Counted from the first letter of the stretch, positions 44,311 to 54,938 are shown. The stretch is DNA of 64,000 bases from Candidatus Chloroploca mongolica (GCF_004762035.2 NZ_SIJK02000004.1:47070-111069), one strand, 5' to 3'. The notes: generated from the sequence alone by a model not told the origin. Made by a program: numbers and translations.

Positions 44311-46401
44311 TTATTGGATCAAGATCCGTGCATCAAGCACCACGGCGCCTTCGCCTTCGTGATGGATCACGAGCGGATTAATATCGAGTTCAACAATTTC
44401 GGTAAAATCGGTCACGAGCTGACTAACCCTGAGCACACAATCTTCGACGGCGAGCACATCAACCGGCAGATTGCCACCGGCCCCGCGTAGCAGCGGATAG
44501 GCGCGTAGCGAACGGATCTGGTCACGAACATCTTGTTCGCTGATCGGGGCGAGCCGATAGGCGACATCCTTCATCACTTCGACATACATCCCGCCGAGCC
44601 CAATGGCAACGAGGGGGCCAAATTGCGGATCGCGATGGACGGTGATCAAAAACTCTTGACCGGGTTTAACCATCTCCTGGACAAAGACCCCATGCACGCG
44701 CGCTTCGGGCCAGTATTTGCGGGTGCGGTACTCGATCAACTCGAAGCTATCGCGGGCAGCCTCTTCACCGGTAATGCCCAGTTTCACCCCACCGATCTCG
44801 GTCTTGAGCAGAATATCGGGGCTGGCGATCTTCATTACCACCGGAAACCCGAGCATGGCAGCCTGTTGAACTGCTTCTTCGGGTGACATTGCGAGGTGGC
44901 TCTCGGGGAGGCGCAGGCCATAGGCAGAGAGAACCGCACGGACTTCACCTTCACTCAATTCAACGCGCCCCGTCTCGCGTGCATCGGCAAAAATTTGGCG
45001 CACCTGATCCTGATCGACCTCGAATGTCCGATAGATCCGCTGGGGACGGCGGCGGCGCTCATAATAGTGGTGCATGCCGGCAAGGGATTGCACTGCTCGT
45101 TCGGGGAACGTATAGTTGGGAATATGGGCGCGACTCAGTGCATCGAGCGCTGGCCCGAGGCTATACCCACCCATAAAACTTGTCACAACTGGCTTCTTGT
45201 ACCGTGCAACCGTCTCACCAATTGTCTCGGCAATCTCAACGAGCGCACTCTGTGCTTGTGGAGTTAACATAATGATTAGGCCATCAACCCCCGGATCTTC
45301 AAGCACGGCGGTGATGGCCGTCTGGTAGCGATTGCTCCGCGCATCGCCGAGAATATCAACAGGATTATAGACACTTGCCGAAGGGGGCAGATCGTGATTC
45401 AGCCGCTCGATCGTTGCCGGGGCAAAGAGGGCCATCGCCAGGCCACTGCGTTCAACCGCATCAGCGGCAATAATGCCCATCCCGCCTGAATTGGTCACCA
45501 CAGCGACGCGATTACCCTGGATCAAGGGCTGATACGAAAAGATCAACGCCAGATCAAAGAGCTCGCTCACCGTGCGGGCACGCAGAATGCCACTCTGCGC
45601 GAAGGCTGCCTCGTAGGCGTATTCCGAGCCTGCCAGGGAACCTGTATGTGATGATGCAGCTCGTGAACCTGCTGCCGTTGTGCCACTCTTAATCGCAATC
45701 ACGGGCACCTGACGGGTCACTTCGCGTGCCGTCGCGATAAATGACGCACCATCGCTAATATCTTCGAGATAGGCCAGAATGACCTTGCTTTCGGGATCGT
45801 GACTCCACGCTCGCAGCAACGTGACCTCATTAATATCGGTCTTATTGCCGAGTGACACAAACCGTGAAAAGCCAATACCGCGATTCTTGCTCCAGTCAAG
45901 AATCGCCGCGCAGATAGCCCCCGATTGCGACATCAGGGCAATATTACCCTGATTGGGCATGACGCCGGCAAACGAAGCATTAAGTTTGCTGAACGTGTCA
46001 ATCACGCCGAGGCTATTTGGCCCGATCATGCGCATGTCATAGCTACGCACCAGGGCCAACAATTTACGTTCAAGCTCGTTGCCTTCACTGCCGGCCTCTT
46101 TGAAGCCAGCGGTGATGACAACCAGACCGCGCACGCCTTTCTGCCCACATTGATCAACCACAGGCAAGACCTGACTGGTTGGGACAACGAGCACCGCCAG
46201 TTCAATGGGATCAGGAACATCCAGCACGCTTGCATATGCTTGACACCCCAGAATCTCGGGGATATGTGGATTGATCGGGTAGACCGCACCAGGATATCCA
46301 TTATCCAGGATATTCTTGAGGACGGCATAGCCTACACGATCAGGATTGGGCGACGCCCCGATCACTGCGACTGACTCTGGCGTAAAGATCGCCTCGAACA
46401 T
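44311..46401 (-). CDS. ADP-forming acetyl/acyl-CoA synthetase (fused alpha-beta)
   Basis: A 696-residue NDP-forming acyl-CoA synthetase. The N-terminal CoA-binding domain has FTPESVAVIGASPNPDRVGY. A succinyl-CoA-ligase-like section contains SSHTGSLAG, whose His is phosphorylated during catalysis. The C-terminal ATP-grasp half has VVMKIASPDILLKTEIGGVK. It interconverts acyl-CoA and acid with ADP phosphorylation, so it may yield ATP from acetyl-CoA. The fused order alpha then beta fits the Acd-like architecture. The next gene encodes the DRTGG protein. Confidence 0.88.
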   Translation of the reverse strand: MFEAIFTPESVAVIGASPNPDRVGYAVLKNILDNGYPGAVYPINPHIPEILGCQAYASVLDVPDPIELAVLVVPTSQVLPVVDQCGQKGVRGLVVITAGFKEAGSEGNELERKLLALVRSYDMRMIGPNSLGVIDTFSKLNASFAGVMPNQGNIALMSQSGAICAAILDWSKNRGIGFSRFVSLGNKTDINEVTLLRAWSHDPESKVILAYLEDISDGASFIATAREVTRQVPVIAIKSGTTAAGSRAASSHTGSLAGSEYAYEAAFAQSGILRARTVSELFDLALIFSYQPLIQGNRVAVVTNSGGMGIIAADAVERSGLAMALFAPATIERLNHDLPPSASVYNPVDILGDARSNRYQTAITAVLEDPGVDGLIIMLTPQAQSALVEIAETIGETVARYKKPVVTSFMGGYSLGPALDALSRAHIPNYTFPERAVQSLAGMHHYYERRRRPQRIYRTFEVDQDQVRQIFADARETGRVELSEGEVRAVLSAYGLRLPESHLAMSPEEAVQQAAMLGFPVVMKIASPDILLKTEIGGVKLGITGEEAARDSFELIEYRTRKYWPEARVHGVFVQEMVKPGQEFLITVHRDPQFGPLVAIGLGGMYVEVMKDVAYRLAPISEQDVRDQIRSLRAYPLLRGAGGNLPVDVLAVEDCVLRVSQLVTDFTEIVELDINPLVIHHEGEGAVVLDARILIQ

Positions 46402-46533
46402 CCCTCCCTCCTTGCGCTGCGCCTTTCATCATACTCTAATGCGCCTGTATACGCAAAAAGCGAAAGCCAGGCTAGCATAGCAAGCCCGGTTACAGCCGCT
46501 TGTGGTGAGGTGTGAGCGATCTGGGATCACCAG

Positions 46534-47307
46534 TTAATCAACGCTGGAGGCAACGGCTACGGTTCGTCGTGCGGGCAAGGCGAGCATCCAGTGCTCGATG
46601 GCGCCGAGTGTCACCAGTGAGGCGAGCAAGGCGAGCCGAACGCCTGATGGTTCGAGGCGGTGTGCCCATGTTGCCAGCCACAGCATGATGGCAAGCATGG
46701 TCGCAATCGAGACCGAGGGAATGAAGAATCCGCTTGGAACCCGGGGTGTCCAGTAGCTCCCCAGGTAACGCAGATGTTGCGGAAAGAGTTCGACATTCAA
46801 CCGCGGTACCCCGAGCAAGACATTGAGTTTGGCGCTATGTTGCATTGCCCAGCTTAAACCAAAGACCAGGAGGCCAAGGGTATTTGTTCCGCCACCTAGA
46901 AGCCAGAGCATCAACACCACTTCGGCGAGGACGGCCAGTTCGTGATAAAGATGAGTTCCAAGCGCATAGCCAAAGCGTTTGACGCCGCGTGCCTCGGGTG
47001 GGCAGGGCTTGCGCCAGGGGCCAGTTAAGACCCCGCTATAAAAAGCCAGTTCGTGCCAGGCCCAGATAAACGTCCCCGCCACAAAGGCTCGGTAGGCTCC
47101 GGCAATGCTTGCATCGTGTGCCACGACCCAGAGCTCGTGGTGTGCCATTGCCAGCAATGGCAGCACCGCAACGAGCGCAACCCGCCCCGGCCATGGGCTG
47201 TGGCGGTTCAAACTGCCCACGATCACTGTCAAGCCAACCCAGAGCAGCATCGCCGCGAGCAGTGGGTAGAGCAAAACATCGGGCCAAGCGGGCAATGGGC
47301 TGAGCAT
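46534..47307 (-). CDS. puhE: Putative photosynthetic complex assembly protein PuhE (DUF3623)
   Basis: A 257-residue polytopic membrane protein with about seven helices and the DUF3623/PuhE signature segments: VAGTFIWAWHELAFYSGVLT, GPWRKPCPPEARGVKRFGYA, LYHELAVLAEVVLMLW and LSWAMQHSAKLNVLLGVPRL. PuhE assists assembly of reaction-centre/antenna complexes in purple bacteria and is also found in phototrophic Chloroflexi. It is the strongest phototrophy marker in the window, inferred by similarity. No reaction-centre gene is adjacent. Confidence 0.82.
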   Translation of the reverse strand: MLSPLPAWPDVLLYPLLAAMLLWVGLTVIVGSLNRHSPWPGRVALVAVLPLLAMAHHELWVVAHDASIAGAYRAFVAGTFIWAWHELAFYSGVLTGPWRKPCPPEARGVKRFGYALGTHLYHELAVLAEVVLMLWLLGGGTNTLGLLVFGLSWAMQHSAKLNVLLGVPRLNVELFPQHLRYLGSYWTPRVPSGFFIPSVSIATMLAIMLWLATWAHRLEPSGVRLALLASLVTLGAIEHWMLALPARRTVAVASSVD

Positions 47308-47462
47308 GGTGCCTACTTTGTCGGCTTATCTGAGAGTGGATAAACCGATGACAATTTCTTTGGGTGACATGGAGGTCACATTCTCATATATGCGATGGTA
47401 GCATACATGCTCTTGCCGAGTCAACTCTGGAGGGGCCTTGGAAGAGGGCGATGGCATCTTCT

Positions 47463-48728
47463 TCACTCATTGCGCAGGGCGCGGATCGGGTCAAGCCGCG
47501 CCGCACGGATCGCCGGGAAGAGCCCGAAGAAGATCCCGATGCTCGCCGAGATAGAAGTCGCCAGGATGATCGAGAAGAGCGAGACACTGGCACGGATATT
47601 GGGGTCTTGCGAAATCGTGTAGAGCACAAAAGTTCCCCCGAACGAGAGCAGATACCCCAGGCCGATCCCTATTGCGCCACCGGCGAGGCAGAGTACCAGC
47701 GCTTCGATCAAGAATTGGAGCAGGATATCACGTCGTTTGGCCCCGACTGCCTTGCGCAGGCCAATTTCGCGGGTACGCTGGGCGACACTGACGAGCATAA
47801 TATTCATGATGCCAATGCCTCCAACAAGCAGCGAGATCCCCCCGATGGTTCCCAGAAAAGCACTGAAGCCGACGGTGATCGCTTGAAACTGCGCCGAGAG
47901 TTGCGCGGGATTAGTGATCCGAAAATCGTTGGCCTGGTAGGTCAGCCGATGCTCTTCGCGCAACACCTCGGTCACCTGCCGGATCGCCTCATCAATCAGA
48001 TCGACATCGCGTGCGCGTACCGTCAGGCTCGAAACATCAACCCGTGTTGTTACGTCGTTGCGGAAGAGCCGGTCACGGGCGGTGCGATACGGCAGATAGA
48101 CCTGTTCGCCTGGGTCACTGAACCGCCCGAACGCGCCGGAAATCTGGCTCTGTTGCGCGACCGAGACCCCGATGACCTCGAATTGTACCCCGTTGACAGT
48201 GATGCGTTGCCCGACCGACCCCTCAATGCCCCCAAAGAGGGTTTCAGCGACATTTTGCCCGATGACGGCAACCCGTGCGCTCGCGAGATCTTCCTCGTCG
48301 GTAAAGTAGCGTCCATCACCAAGTTCTTGGGCACCGATGGTAAAGAAACCGGGTGTCACCCCTTTGACCCCAAAGAGGAAGCGTTCGCCTCCCGCACTCA
48401 CAACCCCGTTCCGGTTCAGTTCGATCACCACCAGATCGATCGCTGGCGCTCGCCCCGGTTCCATCAGCGTAGCCGCGTTGGCGGCGGTCAACTGTGGCCG
48501 CAAGGTCTCGTCGTCGGCGTCGCGGTCAACTGATGGATTGACATAAAATGTGCCAACCCCAAGCGAATTGAACTCGGCATCAATATAGCGTGAGTAGCCT
48601 TCGCCAATCGCAAGCATGCCGACCACCGCCCCGACACCGATAATGATGCCAAGCATCGTCAACAACGAACGTAGTTTGTGGGTAAGCATTGCGCCCCAGG
48701 CAATGCGAAAGGATTCTAAAAGCGCCAT
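47463..48728 (-). CDS. MacB/FtsX-type ABC transporter permease (second of pair)
   Basis: A 421-residue permease: an N-terminal membrane helix ([19 protein letters not shown]), a periplasmic MacB_PCD-like domain (about residues 50-270) and three C-terminal helices of the FtsX domain including [20 protein letters not shown]. It is paralogous to the gene immediately upstream (5-nt gap). With the separate ATPase and adaptor it should form a MacAB-like exporter. Confidence 0.88.
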   Translation of the reverse strand: MALLESFRIAWGAMLTHKLRSLLTMLGIIIGVGAVVGMLAIGEGYSRYIDAEFNSLGVGTFYVNPSVDRDADDETLRPQLTAANAATLMEPGRAPAIDLVVIELNRNGVVSAGGERFLFGVKGVTPGFFTIGAQELGDGRYFTDEEDLASARVAVIGQNVAETLFGGIEGSVGQRITVNGVQFEVIGVSVAQQSQISGAFGRFSDPGEQVYLPYRTARDRLFRNDVTTRVDVSSLTVRARDVDLIDEAIRQVTEVLREEHRLTYQANDFRITNPAQLSAQFQAITVGFSAFLGTIGGISLLVGGIGIMNIMLVSVAQRTREIGLRKAVGAKRRDILLQFLIEALVLCLAGGAIGIGLGYLLSFGGTFVLYTISQDPNIRASVSLFSIILATSISASIGIFFGLFPAIRAARLDPIRALRNE

Positions 48729-48733
48729 AGTCT

Positions 48734-49987
48734 CTATTCGGTACGAAGGGCTTCAATCGGGTTCAGACGTGACGCCTGTAATGCCGGAAAGAAGCCAAAG
48801 ATAATGCCGATGATGGCTGCAATGCCGCTTGCCAGCATGATATTGCTCATATTGACCGTAGCTTCAGCGCCTTCGGCATTGAACAGACTAACCAGGACAA
48901 AGGTTCCAACCAACGAGAACCCATAGCCTAATAACGTGCCTATTGCTGCTCCGATCAGACAAAGCACCAACGCTTCGATCAAAAATTGTAGGAGGATATC
49001 ACGCTGTTTCGCTCCAACAGCACGACGAAGACCAATCTCACGGGTGCGTTCAGTCACACTGACGAGCATGATATTCATAATCCCAATACCCCCAACGACG
49101 AGCGAAATACCGGCCACGAGCCCGAGAAAAGAGTTGAAGGCTCCGATCACGCTATTGAGTTGGGCGGCGATCTGTTCGGGGTTGATGATCGAAAAATCGT
49201 TATCCTGATAGGTCAGGCGATGTTGATCGCGCAGAACTGCGGTCACCTGACGAATCGCCTCATCAACCTCATTCACACTCTGGGCTTTGATCGTGATAAT
49301 TGAAACGTCAATACGATCATTGACCTGATTCCGATAGAGTCGGGCGACCCCGGTATGGTAGGGAATGAAGATCGCCTCGGCAGGATCGGCCCCGATACTG
49401 AAGGTGCCTTCAGGGGTCGTCAAGACTCCGATGACATCGAAGCCGACGCCATTGAGATCGAGCCGCTGACCGACTGCACTATTGATATCACCAAACATGC
49501 GTTCAGCCACAATGCTGCCAAGCACGGCGACCCGTGCGCGATCCTGGTTCTCGCCGCTCGTGAAGAGGCGGCCCGGCCCGAGATCCTGAGGGGTCACCTC
49601 GAACCACTCGGGGTTGACCGCGCGTACGCTGTAGGTGCGCCGCTCTCCGCCGGCACTCACCTGGGCGTTGCCACTGAACTCGATTGAAACCTGACTGACC
49701 GCCGGGGCGCGGCCTGGTTGCATGATGGCCTGCGCATCACTCGCCATCAAACGTGCCGATGTGAGCACATCAATCCGGTTGCTATCAATAAAGGGGGCCA
49801 CATAGAAGTTGCCCGCCCCAAGTTGTGCAAACTGACTATTCAGGAAACCCTGAAACCCGTTGCCCATCGCCAGCATGCCAATGACAGCTCCAACGCCAAT
49901 AATGATGCCGAGCATCGTCAACAAAGCCCGGAGTTTGTTGCTGAGCAGAGCCTGCAGAGCGATGCGAAAGGACTCGATCAGATTCAC
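48734..49987 (-). CDS. MacB/FtsX-type ABC transporter permease (first of pair)
   Basis: A 417-residue MacB-type permease with the same plan as its downstream paralogue ([20 protein letters not shown] start, FtsX block [20 protein letters not shown]). The periplasmic domains of the two differ clearly, so the pair may form a heterodimer. Its ATG overlaps the ATPase stop (ATGA at 49984-49987). Confidence 0.88.
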   Translation of the reverse strand: MNLIESFRIALQALLSNKLRALLTMLGIIIGVGAVIGMLAMGNGFQGFLNSQFAQLGAGNFYVAPFIDSNRIDVLTSARLMASDAQAIMQPGRAPAVSQVSIEFSGNAQVSAGGERRTYSVRAVNPEWFEVTPQDLGPGRLFTSGENQDRARVAVLGSIVAERMFGDINSAVGQRLDLNGVGFDVIGVLTTPEGTFSIGADPAEAIFIPYHTGVARLYRNQVNDRIDVSIITIKAQSVNEVDEAIRQVTAVLRDQHRLTYQDNDFSIINPEQIAAQLNSVIGAFNSFLGLVAGISLVVGGIGIMNIMLVSVTERTREIGLRRAVGAKQRDILLQFLIEALVLCLIGAAIGTLLGYGFSLVGTFVLVSLFNAEGAEATVNMSNIMLASGIAAIIGIIFGFFPALQASRLNPIEALRTE

Positions 49988-50742
49988 GATGCGACCTCAT
50001 CCATTGCTTCAGCCTCGGTTGCAACCGCAGCGACCGTTGCCCCCGCGAGAATTCGGCCTTGTACGGGTTCGTCGCCAGCAATGATCCCGTCGCGCACACT
50101 AATAATGCGTTCCGCGTGTTGGGCAACATCGTGTTCATGGGTAACGAGGATCACCGTAATGCCTTGTTCGCGGTTGAGTTTTTGAAAAATGCCCATAATC
50201 TCTTCGCCGGTGCGGGTGTCGAGGGCCCCTGTGGGTTCGTCGGCCATGATAATGCGCGGTTCGTTGACGAGGGCACGGGCAATCGCCACACGCTGCTGTT
50301 GCCCACCCGAAAGCTCGTTGGGTTTGTGGTGCATGCGTTCGTCCATGCCGACGGCTGCCAGTGCCGCCATAGCGCGCTCGTGGCGGCTGCCCCCCTTGCC
50401 GCCATAGAGCATCGGCAGTTCAACGTTGCGCAGCGCGGTTGTACGTTGGAGTAGCATATACTGCTGAAAGACAAAGCCGATCTTCTGGTTGCGTATCTCG
50501 GCTAACTGGTTGTCGTTGAGATCTGCCACGCTGACCCCGTCGAGGTTGTATGCGCCATCGCTCGGCTGATCAAGGCAACCAATGATATTCATTAGGGTAC
50601 TTTTGCCACTGCCCGATGGCCCCATAATTGCGACCATCTCACCCTCACGAATGGTCAGTGAAACCCCACGCAGGGCGTGAACCTCGACGTCGCCCATGCG
50701 GTACACTTTGGTGAGGTTCTTGACGACAATCAAATCAGTCAT
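49984..50742 (-). CDS. MacB/LolD-type ABC transporter ATPase
   Basis: A 252-residue ABC ATPase: Walker [11 protein letters not shown], signature [15 protein letters not shown], Walker [13 protein letters not shown] and the [20 protein letters not shown] segment common to LolD/MacB ATPases. A C-terminal tail of about 25 residues ([17 protein letters not shown]) is extra. It couples ATP use to the two downstream permeases. Confidence 0.92.
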   Translation of the reverse strand: MTDLIVVKNLTKVYRMGDVEVHALRGVSLTIREGEMVAIMGPSGSGKSTLMNIIGCLDQPSDGAYNLDGVSVADLNDNQLAEIRNQKIGFVFQQYMLLQRTTALRNVELPMLYGGKGGSRHERAMAALAAVGMDERMHHKPNELSGGQQQRVAIARALVNEPRIIMADEPTGALDTRTGEEIMGIFQKLNREQGITVILVTHEHDVAQHAERIISVRDGIIAGDEPVQGRILAGATVAAVATEAEAMDEVAS

Positions 50743-50863
50743 GGCATCGCTTCCTGTTGACCCTTGTTGCCAGCGACCACAAGAGTGAGGATAATTCGTA
50801 GGCTGTGAACGAAGTTTGTTGCCTTCCTGAGCGCACGGGCGGCCCGCCCGCGCGCTCAGCGAC

Positions 50864-52669
50864 TTAATTCGGCGGGCCAGCCGGATTGAAGGTGCTCACA
50901 ACATCCTGCACCAGGACGCGCTCTCCCGCAGCAAGACCCTCAACGATTTCGACAAATTCACTGCTGCTCAAGCCAATGGTCACTGGTCGGCGATCACCAG
51001 GCAGTGCAGCAGGTTGCCCCGGAATGGTCGGTTGCGGCTCAAGCTCAGGATTGGGCACCAGGACAAAGCTCTGCCCGCCCTCGGCGCGCACAGCACGTCG
51101 TGGAACAAGGACAACGTCCTCTTTTTCCTCGGTAATGATCGCGACGACCGTCGTCATCCCTGACCGTACGCCTGGGCTGTCCTCGTCAAAGGTGACCGTG
51201 ACTTCGTAGGTCGTGGTTCCCGTTTCGCTGCGTGTCGCGAGTGGTGCAATCGCCGTTACGACGCCGCCGAGCTGTACACCAGGAAGGGCATCAAGTTCGA
51301 TCGTCGCCCGTTGCTCAAGCCGTACTTCGGCAATGTCGAGTTCATCGACGGGCAAATCGACGTGAAAGCTGCTCAGATCGGCCAGCGCAATCACGGCTGA
51401 TGCGTCGGCTGGTTCTCCCACGCGCATATCAATGCGGGCAACCGTTGCGGCAAAGGGGGCTGCCAGGGTGCCCTGTGCCAGATCACGTTGCGCACTCTTG
51501 AGCGCCACTTCAGCCCGGATCAGCCCTGCTTCGCGGGCGGCGAGGGCGGCACTGCTTGGCTCGGCGAGCAGTCGATCAAGCGAAGCCTGGGCAATTTCGA
51601 TGCCCGATTGTTGTGTGGCGAGCTCACTCCGGCGCTGTGCCCCGGTCAATTGATCAACACGGGCGCGGGCCCGTTGCACGGCGGCGCGGGCTTCGGCGAT
51701 GGTCTCGGTTTCAGTGCCACGGAGCAGGCGATCACGCGCCGCGATGGCACTGTTCAACTCGGCTTCGCGGGCGGCGAGACTGTTGATCTCTTCTTGTTGC
51801 GCCTGTTCGTAGGCCGTCTGGGCATTGCGCAAGGCCGTTTCTGCATCAGTCACATTGCGTGCCGCTTGCTCTTCGCGATCGCGCCGCTCTTGCGGGAGAT
51901 CCGTTGGCAAGCGCTCAAGTTCACGGTTTTCCCAGTAAATCCGGCTATACTCATCCTGGACGTTGCGCAAGGCGTTGGCGCGTGTTTCCAGATCGTTGCG
52001 GGCGCGTTCTTTCGCCGCGCTCAGATTTGTGCGTGCGTTGGCGAGATTCGTCTGGGCACTCTGCACACGTTCGTTGGCGCTTGCCAGTTCGTCGGTCGCG
52101 GGCCCTGCTTCAAGGCGGGCCAGCCGCGCCTGGGCACTCTCAAGCTCGGCACGGGCTGCGCTCACGTCAGCCGCACTGACACTTCCTGCCGCCTGGGCAT
52201 ACTGGCGCCGAGCCTGTTCGACGCGTGCGTTCGCCTCGGCAAGCTCTTCTTCAGTCGAACCCGTCAGCAGGGCTTCAAGATCGGCCTGGGCCTGCGTAAG
52301 ATCCGCCTGGGCCTGTTGCACGCGCAACTCAAGCGTAGTCGTGTCAATGCGGGCGAGTGGCTGACCGGCTTCAATGACGTCACCAGGTTGCACCATGATT
52401 TCGGCGACTGTGCCACTGGTTTCAAACCGTACCCGCGCCTCGGCCTGTGGCTCGACATTTCCTGTGGCGCGTACCGACGATGTGATGCTTCCGCTGGTAA
52501 CTTCGACTTCTTGCCAACCCGCAGGCAAGGTGCCGGGTGTGGCCCCTTGATTCAGGAAGGTCATCACGACGCCAGTTAGCGCAGCGATGCCCAGCACGAT
52601 GACGACGAGCGCAATAATCCAGCGCCGTCCATTGCGGTTCCGTTTCCGAGGTGTGGCTGTTGCAGCCAT
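50864..52669 (-). CDS. MacA-like periplasmic adaptor (HlyD family)
   Basis: A 601-residue adaptor. One N-terminal membrane helix ([20 protein letters not shown]) is followed by a lipoyl/barrel-sandwich half ([20 protein letters not shown]), then a long coiled-coil region rich in Ala, Glu, Gln and Arg (about residues 115-400) and a beta-barrel end ([20 protein letters not shown]). The coiled coil is much longer than in E. coli MacA, which suits contact with a distant partner or substrate. It starts the exporter operon, 121 nt from the ATPase. Confidence 0.88.
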   Translation of the reverse strand: MAATATPRKRNRNGRRWIIALVVIVLGIAALTGVVMTFLNQGATPGTLPAGWQEVEVTSGSITSSVRATGNVEPQAEARVRFETSGTVAEIMVQPGDVIEAGQPLARIDTTTLELRVQQAQADLTQAQADLEALLTGSTEEELAEANARVEQARRQYAQAAGSVSAADVSAARAELESAQARLARLEAGPATDELASANERVQSAQTNLANARTNLSAAKERARNDLETRANALRNVQDEYSRIYWENRELERLPTDLPQERRDREEQAARNVTDAETALRNAQTAYEQAQQEEINSLAAREAELNSAIAARDRLLRGTETETIAEARAAVQRARARVDQLTGAQRRSELATQQSGIEIAQASLDRLLAEPSSAALAAREAGLIRAEVALKSAQRDLAQGTLAAPFAATVARIDMRVGEPADASAVIALADLSSFHVDLPVDELDIAEVRLEQRATIELDALPGVQLGGVVTAIAPLATRSETGTTTYEVTVTFDEDSPGVRSGMTTVVAIITEEKEDVVLVPRRAVRAEGGQSFVLVPNPELEPQPTIPGQPAALPGDRRPVTIGLSSSEFVEIVEGLAAGERVLVQDVVSTFNPAGPPN

Positions 52670-52890
52670 CGCTGATAACTCCTTGCGTTGTAGAGCCTTG
52701 CCCTACCCACCCACATGAATCTTGTAGCGGTTGCTATGGGCAAACCTTTATCCATTATGCCTGATCTGACGTTTGTCTGCATCAGTCTGTTGCAGGATAT
52801 GCACTCGTACTTCAGTCGATTGTCGCATTGACACTCCCTTTCCTGTCGGGTATCCTTCGTTTGGACACCTCGCTCGATGAGGAGAATGCG

Positions 52891-54222
52891 ATGCGTATCG
52901 GGCTGGATTTTGGGACGACAAATTCGAGTGCGGCGATCTATGATGGCAGTCAGGTACGGCTCTTGCCGCTTGATCCGGTCAATGTGAATCCGGGGATTTT
53001 GCGCTCGACGCTCTTTATGACTCGCGAAGGGGCCGCCTATCTTGGTCGTGAGGCGCTTAATCGGTTTACCGAGGGCAATGTTGGGCGCGAAGTTGAGTAT
53101 GAATGGAAGTATATTGGCGATGCCGAGGTGACCTTCGCTGATTTTGGTACGATTCAACAGGCCCTGTATGTGAAAGTTGATGCTAATGCGCCTGGGCGGC
53201 TCTTTCAATCGCTCAAGACAGGGCTACGCGACCGCAGTTTTTCGCGTACCAATGTGTTCGGTACCTTGTATACGCTCGAAGAATTGATCGCGATTGTCTT
53301 GCGCATGATCCTTGAACGGGCCGAGGCAGTGCTGGATACCCAGGTGACCAGCATGGTGATTGGGCGTCCGGTCTTCTATAGCCTCGATCCGGCTAGCAAT
53401 GAACTCGCGTTTCAACGTATGCAGGCTGCCTGCAAGCTCGCAGGTTTGCCCGAGGTGACCTTCCTCGAAGAACCGACGGCCGCGGCGCTTGCTTATGCCC
53501 AGACGGTGCGGCGTGCCGAGCATGTGCTTGTCTTTGACTTTGGCGGCGGGACGCTCGATGTCACTGTGATGCGCCTCGATGGTTCCGGTAGTCGGCAGAT
53601 TCTGGCGATCGATGGGGTGCCTGTGGGCGGCGATCTGCTTGATCAGCGCCTGGTGATGGGGCGGCTCTTGCCCCATTTTGGCGAAGGTGCCACCCTCGGT
53701 TCCCGTCGCTTGCCCTTCCCTACCCACGTGCTCGATCATCTCTGCGAGTGGCAGCAGATTATCGATCTCACCCAACCCCACTATCTTGAGATTATTGATG
53801 AGGCCATTGCGATTGGCGACCGCCCCCGCGAATTGCGTGCGCTACGCTCTCTTGTGCGCCAGAATTATGGTTTGCCCCTCTATGAGGCCGTCGAATCTGC
53901 CAAGGTGCGGCTCAGTGATGCCCGTGAGACGGTGCTCAGTATGCATATGGGCGAGATTGCTTTTGATGAAGTGATTCCACGCTGGGATTTTGACCGCTTG
54001 ATTGGCCCTGATGTGCGGGCCGTTGAGCAGTGCATTGATCGGGCGCTTGCCGCCGCCGATCTCTTTCCCCACGATATTGATGTCGTCTTGCGCACCGGTG
54101 GCTCGTCACGTGTGCCGCGCTTTGTCAAAATGCTCACCACCAAATTCGGGGCCGACCGCCTCCAGGAGATGGATGTCTTTACGGGCGTAGCTTCGGGGTT
54201 GGCGCTTGCTGCGGCCGGCTGA
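52891..54222 (+). CDS. Hsp70-family protein (YegD-like)
   Basis: A 443-residue actin-fold ATPase: IGLDFGTTNSSAAIYDG (phosphate 1), a connect-like LEEPTAAALAYAQTV, VLVFDFGGGTLDVTVMRLDG (phosphate 2) and the late RTGGSSRVP. It lacks the Hsp70 substrate-binding domain, as in YegD-type proteins. ATG 52891 follows GAGGAG. The final Gly and stop codon fall inside a palindromic repeat (54214 onward), so an earlier C-terminus may have been trimmed or replaced. Its chaperone target is unknown. Confidence 0.88.
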   Translation: MRIGLDFGTTNSSAAIYDGSQVRLLPLDPVNVNPGILRSTLFMTREGAAYLGREALNRFTEGNVGREVEYEWKYIGDAEVTFADFGTIQQALYVKVDANAPGRLFQSLKTGLRDRSFSRTNVFGTLYTLEELIAIVLRMILERAEAVLDTQVTSMVIGRPVFYSLDPASNELAFQRMQAACKLAGLPEVTFLEEPTAAALAYAQTVRRAEHVLVFDFGGGTLDVTVMRLDGSGSRQILAIDGVPVGGDLLDQRLVMGRLLPHFGEGATLGSRRLPFPTHVLDHLCEWQQIIDLTQPHYLEIIDEAIAIGDRPRELRALRSLVRQNYGLPLYEAVESAKVRLSDARETVLSMHMGEIAFDEVIPRWDFDRLIGPDVRAVEQCIDRALAAADLFPHDIDVVLRTGGSSRVPRFVKMLTTKFGADRLQEMDVFTGVASGLALAAAG

Positions 54223-54292
54223 AGTCGGCACTACCACGGGTAGTGCCGACTTCAGTCGGCTTCCTGCTCAGCCGGCTGAAGTCGTCACTACC
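54214..54292. repeat. GCCGACTTCAGTCGGC-type repeat, tandem copy 2
   Basis: Arms 54214-54235 and 54239-54260 form a near-perfect inverted repeat of 22 bp around an ACG loop. A third unit at 54271-54292 repeats the left arm in direct orientation with one change. The Hsp70 stop codon TGA (54220-54222) is inside the left arm. Confidence 0.85.
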
Positions 54293-54316
54293 ATCGTGGC
54301 TGGCTTGAACCTATGC

Positions 54317-54322
54317 TACAAT
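54317..54322 (+). promoter_or_regulatory. -10 box for the gmhA-like gene
   Basis: TATGCTACAAT contains TACAAT at 54317-54322 with an extended TG. No good -35 is present. It would start RNA near 54329, favouring ATG 54348 over an earlier ATG at 54321. Confidence 0.4.
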
Positions 54323-54347
54323 GCCGGAGAGCTTACCGCCGTATAGT

Positions 54348-54938
54348 ATGGTTACTCTTGTGATGCATAGCTCTTTTACTGATCAATGCGATGAACTCGT
54401 TGCCGTGCTTCAGCGTTTTGCGGCGCAGTCAGCGGCGGTCGATGCGCTTGTTGATCGCATTGCCGAGGCGGTGCTGGCCGGGCAGACGCTCTTTACATGT
54501 GGTAATGGCGGCAGCGCTGCTGATGCGATTCACCTCGCCGAAGAACTGGTCGGGCGCTATCGGAGCGATCGGCGTCCCCTGGCCGGGATTTGCCTCAATA
54601 CTGATGTTGGGGCGCTGACCTGCATCGCCAATGATTTTGGCTACGAACAGGTCTTTGCCCGTCAGATCCAGGCGCTTGGGCGGCCCGGCGATCTGCTGGT
54701 TATCTTCAGTACCTCTGGTGGCTCGCCCAATCTGCTGGCCGCGCTCCGTGCGGCCCGCGAGTCTGGACTCATCACGCTTGCCCTGCTCGGCAAAGATGGC
54801 GGTTCGGCACGCAACCTCGCCGATCATAGCCTCGTGGTGCCGAGTGATAACAGCGCCCGCATCCAGGAAGTCCACGGTCTGCTCCTTCACGCGATCTGTG
54901 AAGAGCTTGAGCAGCGGTTGCAACGCGCCCAGGGCTAA
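54348..54938 (+). CDS. gmhA: SIS-domain phosphoheptose isomerase-like protein (GmhA)
   Basis: A 196-residue SIS-fold protein: TLFTCGNGGSAADAIHLAEE (sugar-phosphate site), GRYRSDRRPLAGICLNTDV, ANDFGYEQVFARQIQALGRP, and IFSTSGGSPNLLAALRAAR. The order matches GmhA, which isomerises sedoheptulose 7-phosphate for heptose synthesis. ATG 54348 is chosen; 54363 is also possible. The rest of a heptose pathway is not in the window, though a GHMP kinase and an IMPase-family enzyme lie a few genes away. Confidence 0.87.
   Translation: MVTLVMHSSFTDQCDELVAVLQRFAAQSAAVDALVDRIAEAVLAGQTLFTCGNGGSAADAIHLAEELVGRYRSDRRPLAGICLNTDVGALTCIANDFGYEQVFARQIQALGRPGDLLVIFSTSGGSPNLLAALRAARESGLITLALLGKDGGSARNLADHSLVVPSDNSARIQEVHGLLLHAICEELEQRLQRAQG

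Noticed and set aside
47364..47379. GTGAC-N6-GTCAC upstream of puhE as a PpsR or CRP site
   Set aside because: It deviates from both consensus sequences and lies about 57 nt before the start with no matching promoter; too weak to call.
47364..48533. A 389-codon plus-strand open frame
   Set aside because: It lies opposite a MacB-type permease and has no family match.
51488..52579. A 363-codon open frame on the plus strand opposite the adaptor gene
   Set aside because: It is antisense to a clear HlyD/MacA coding gene in a high-GC coding region and its translation matches nothing.
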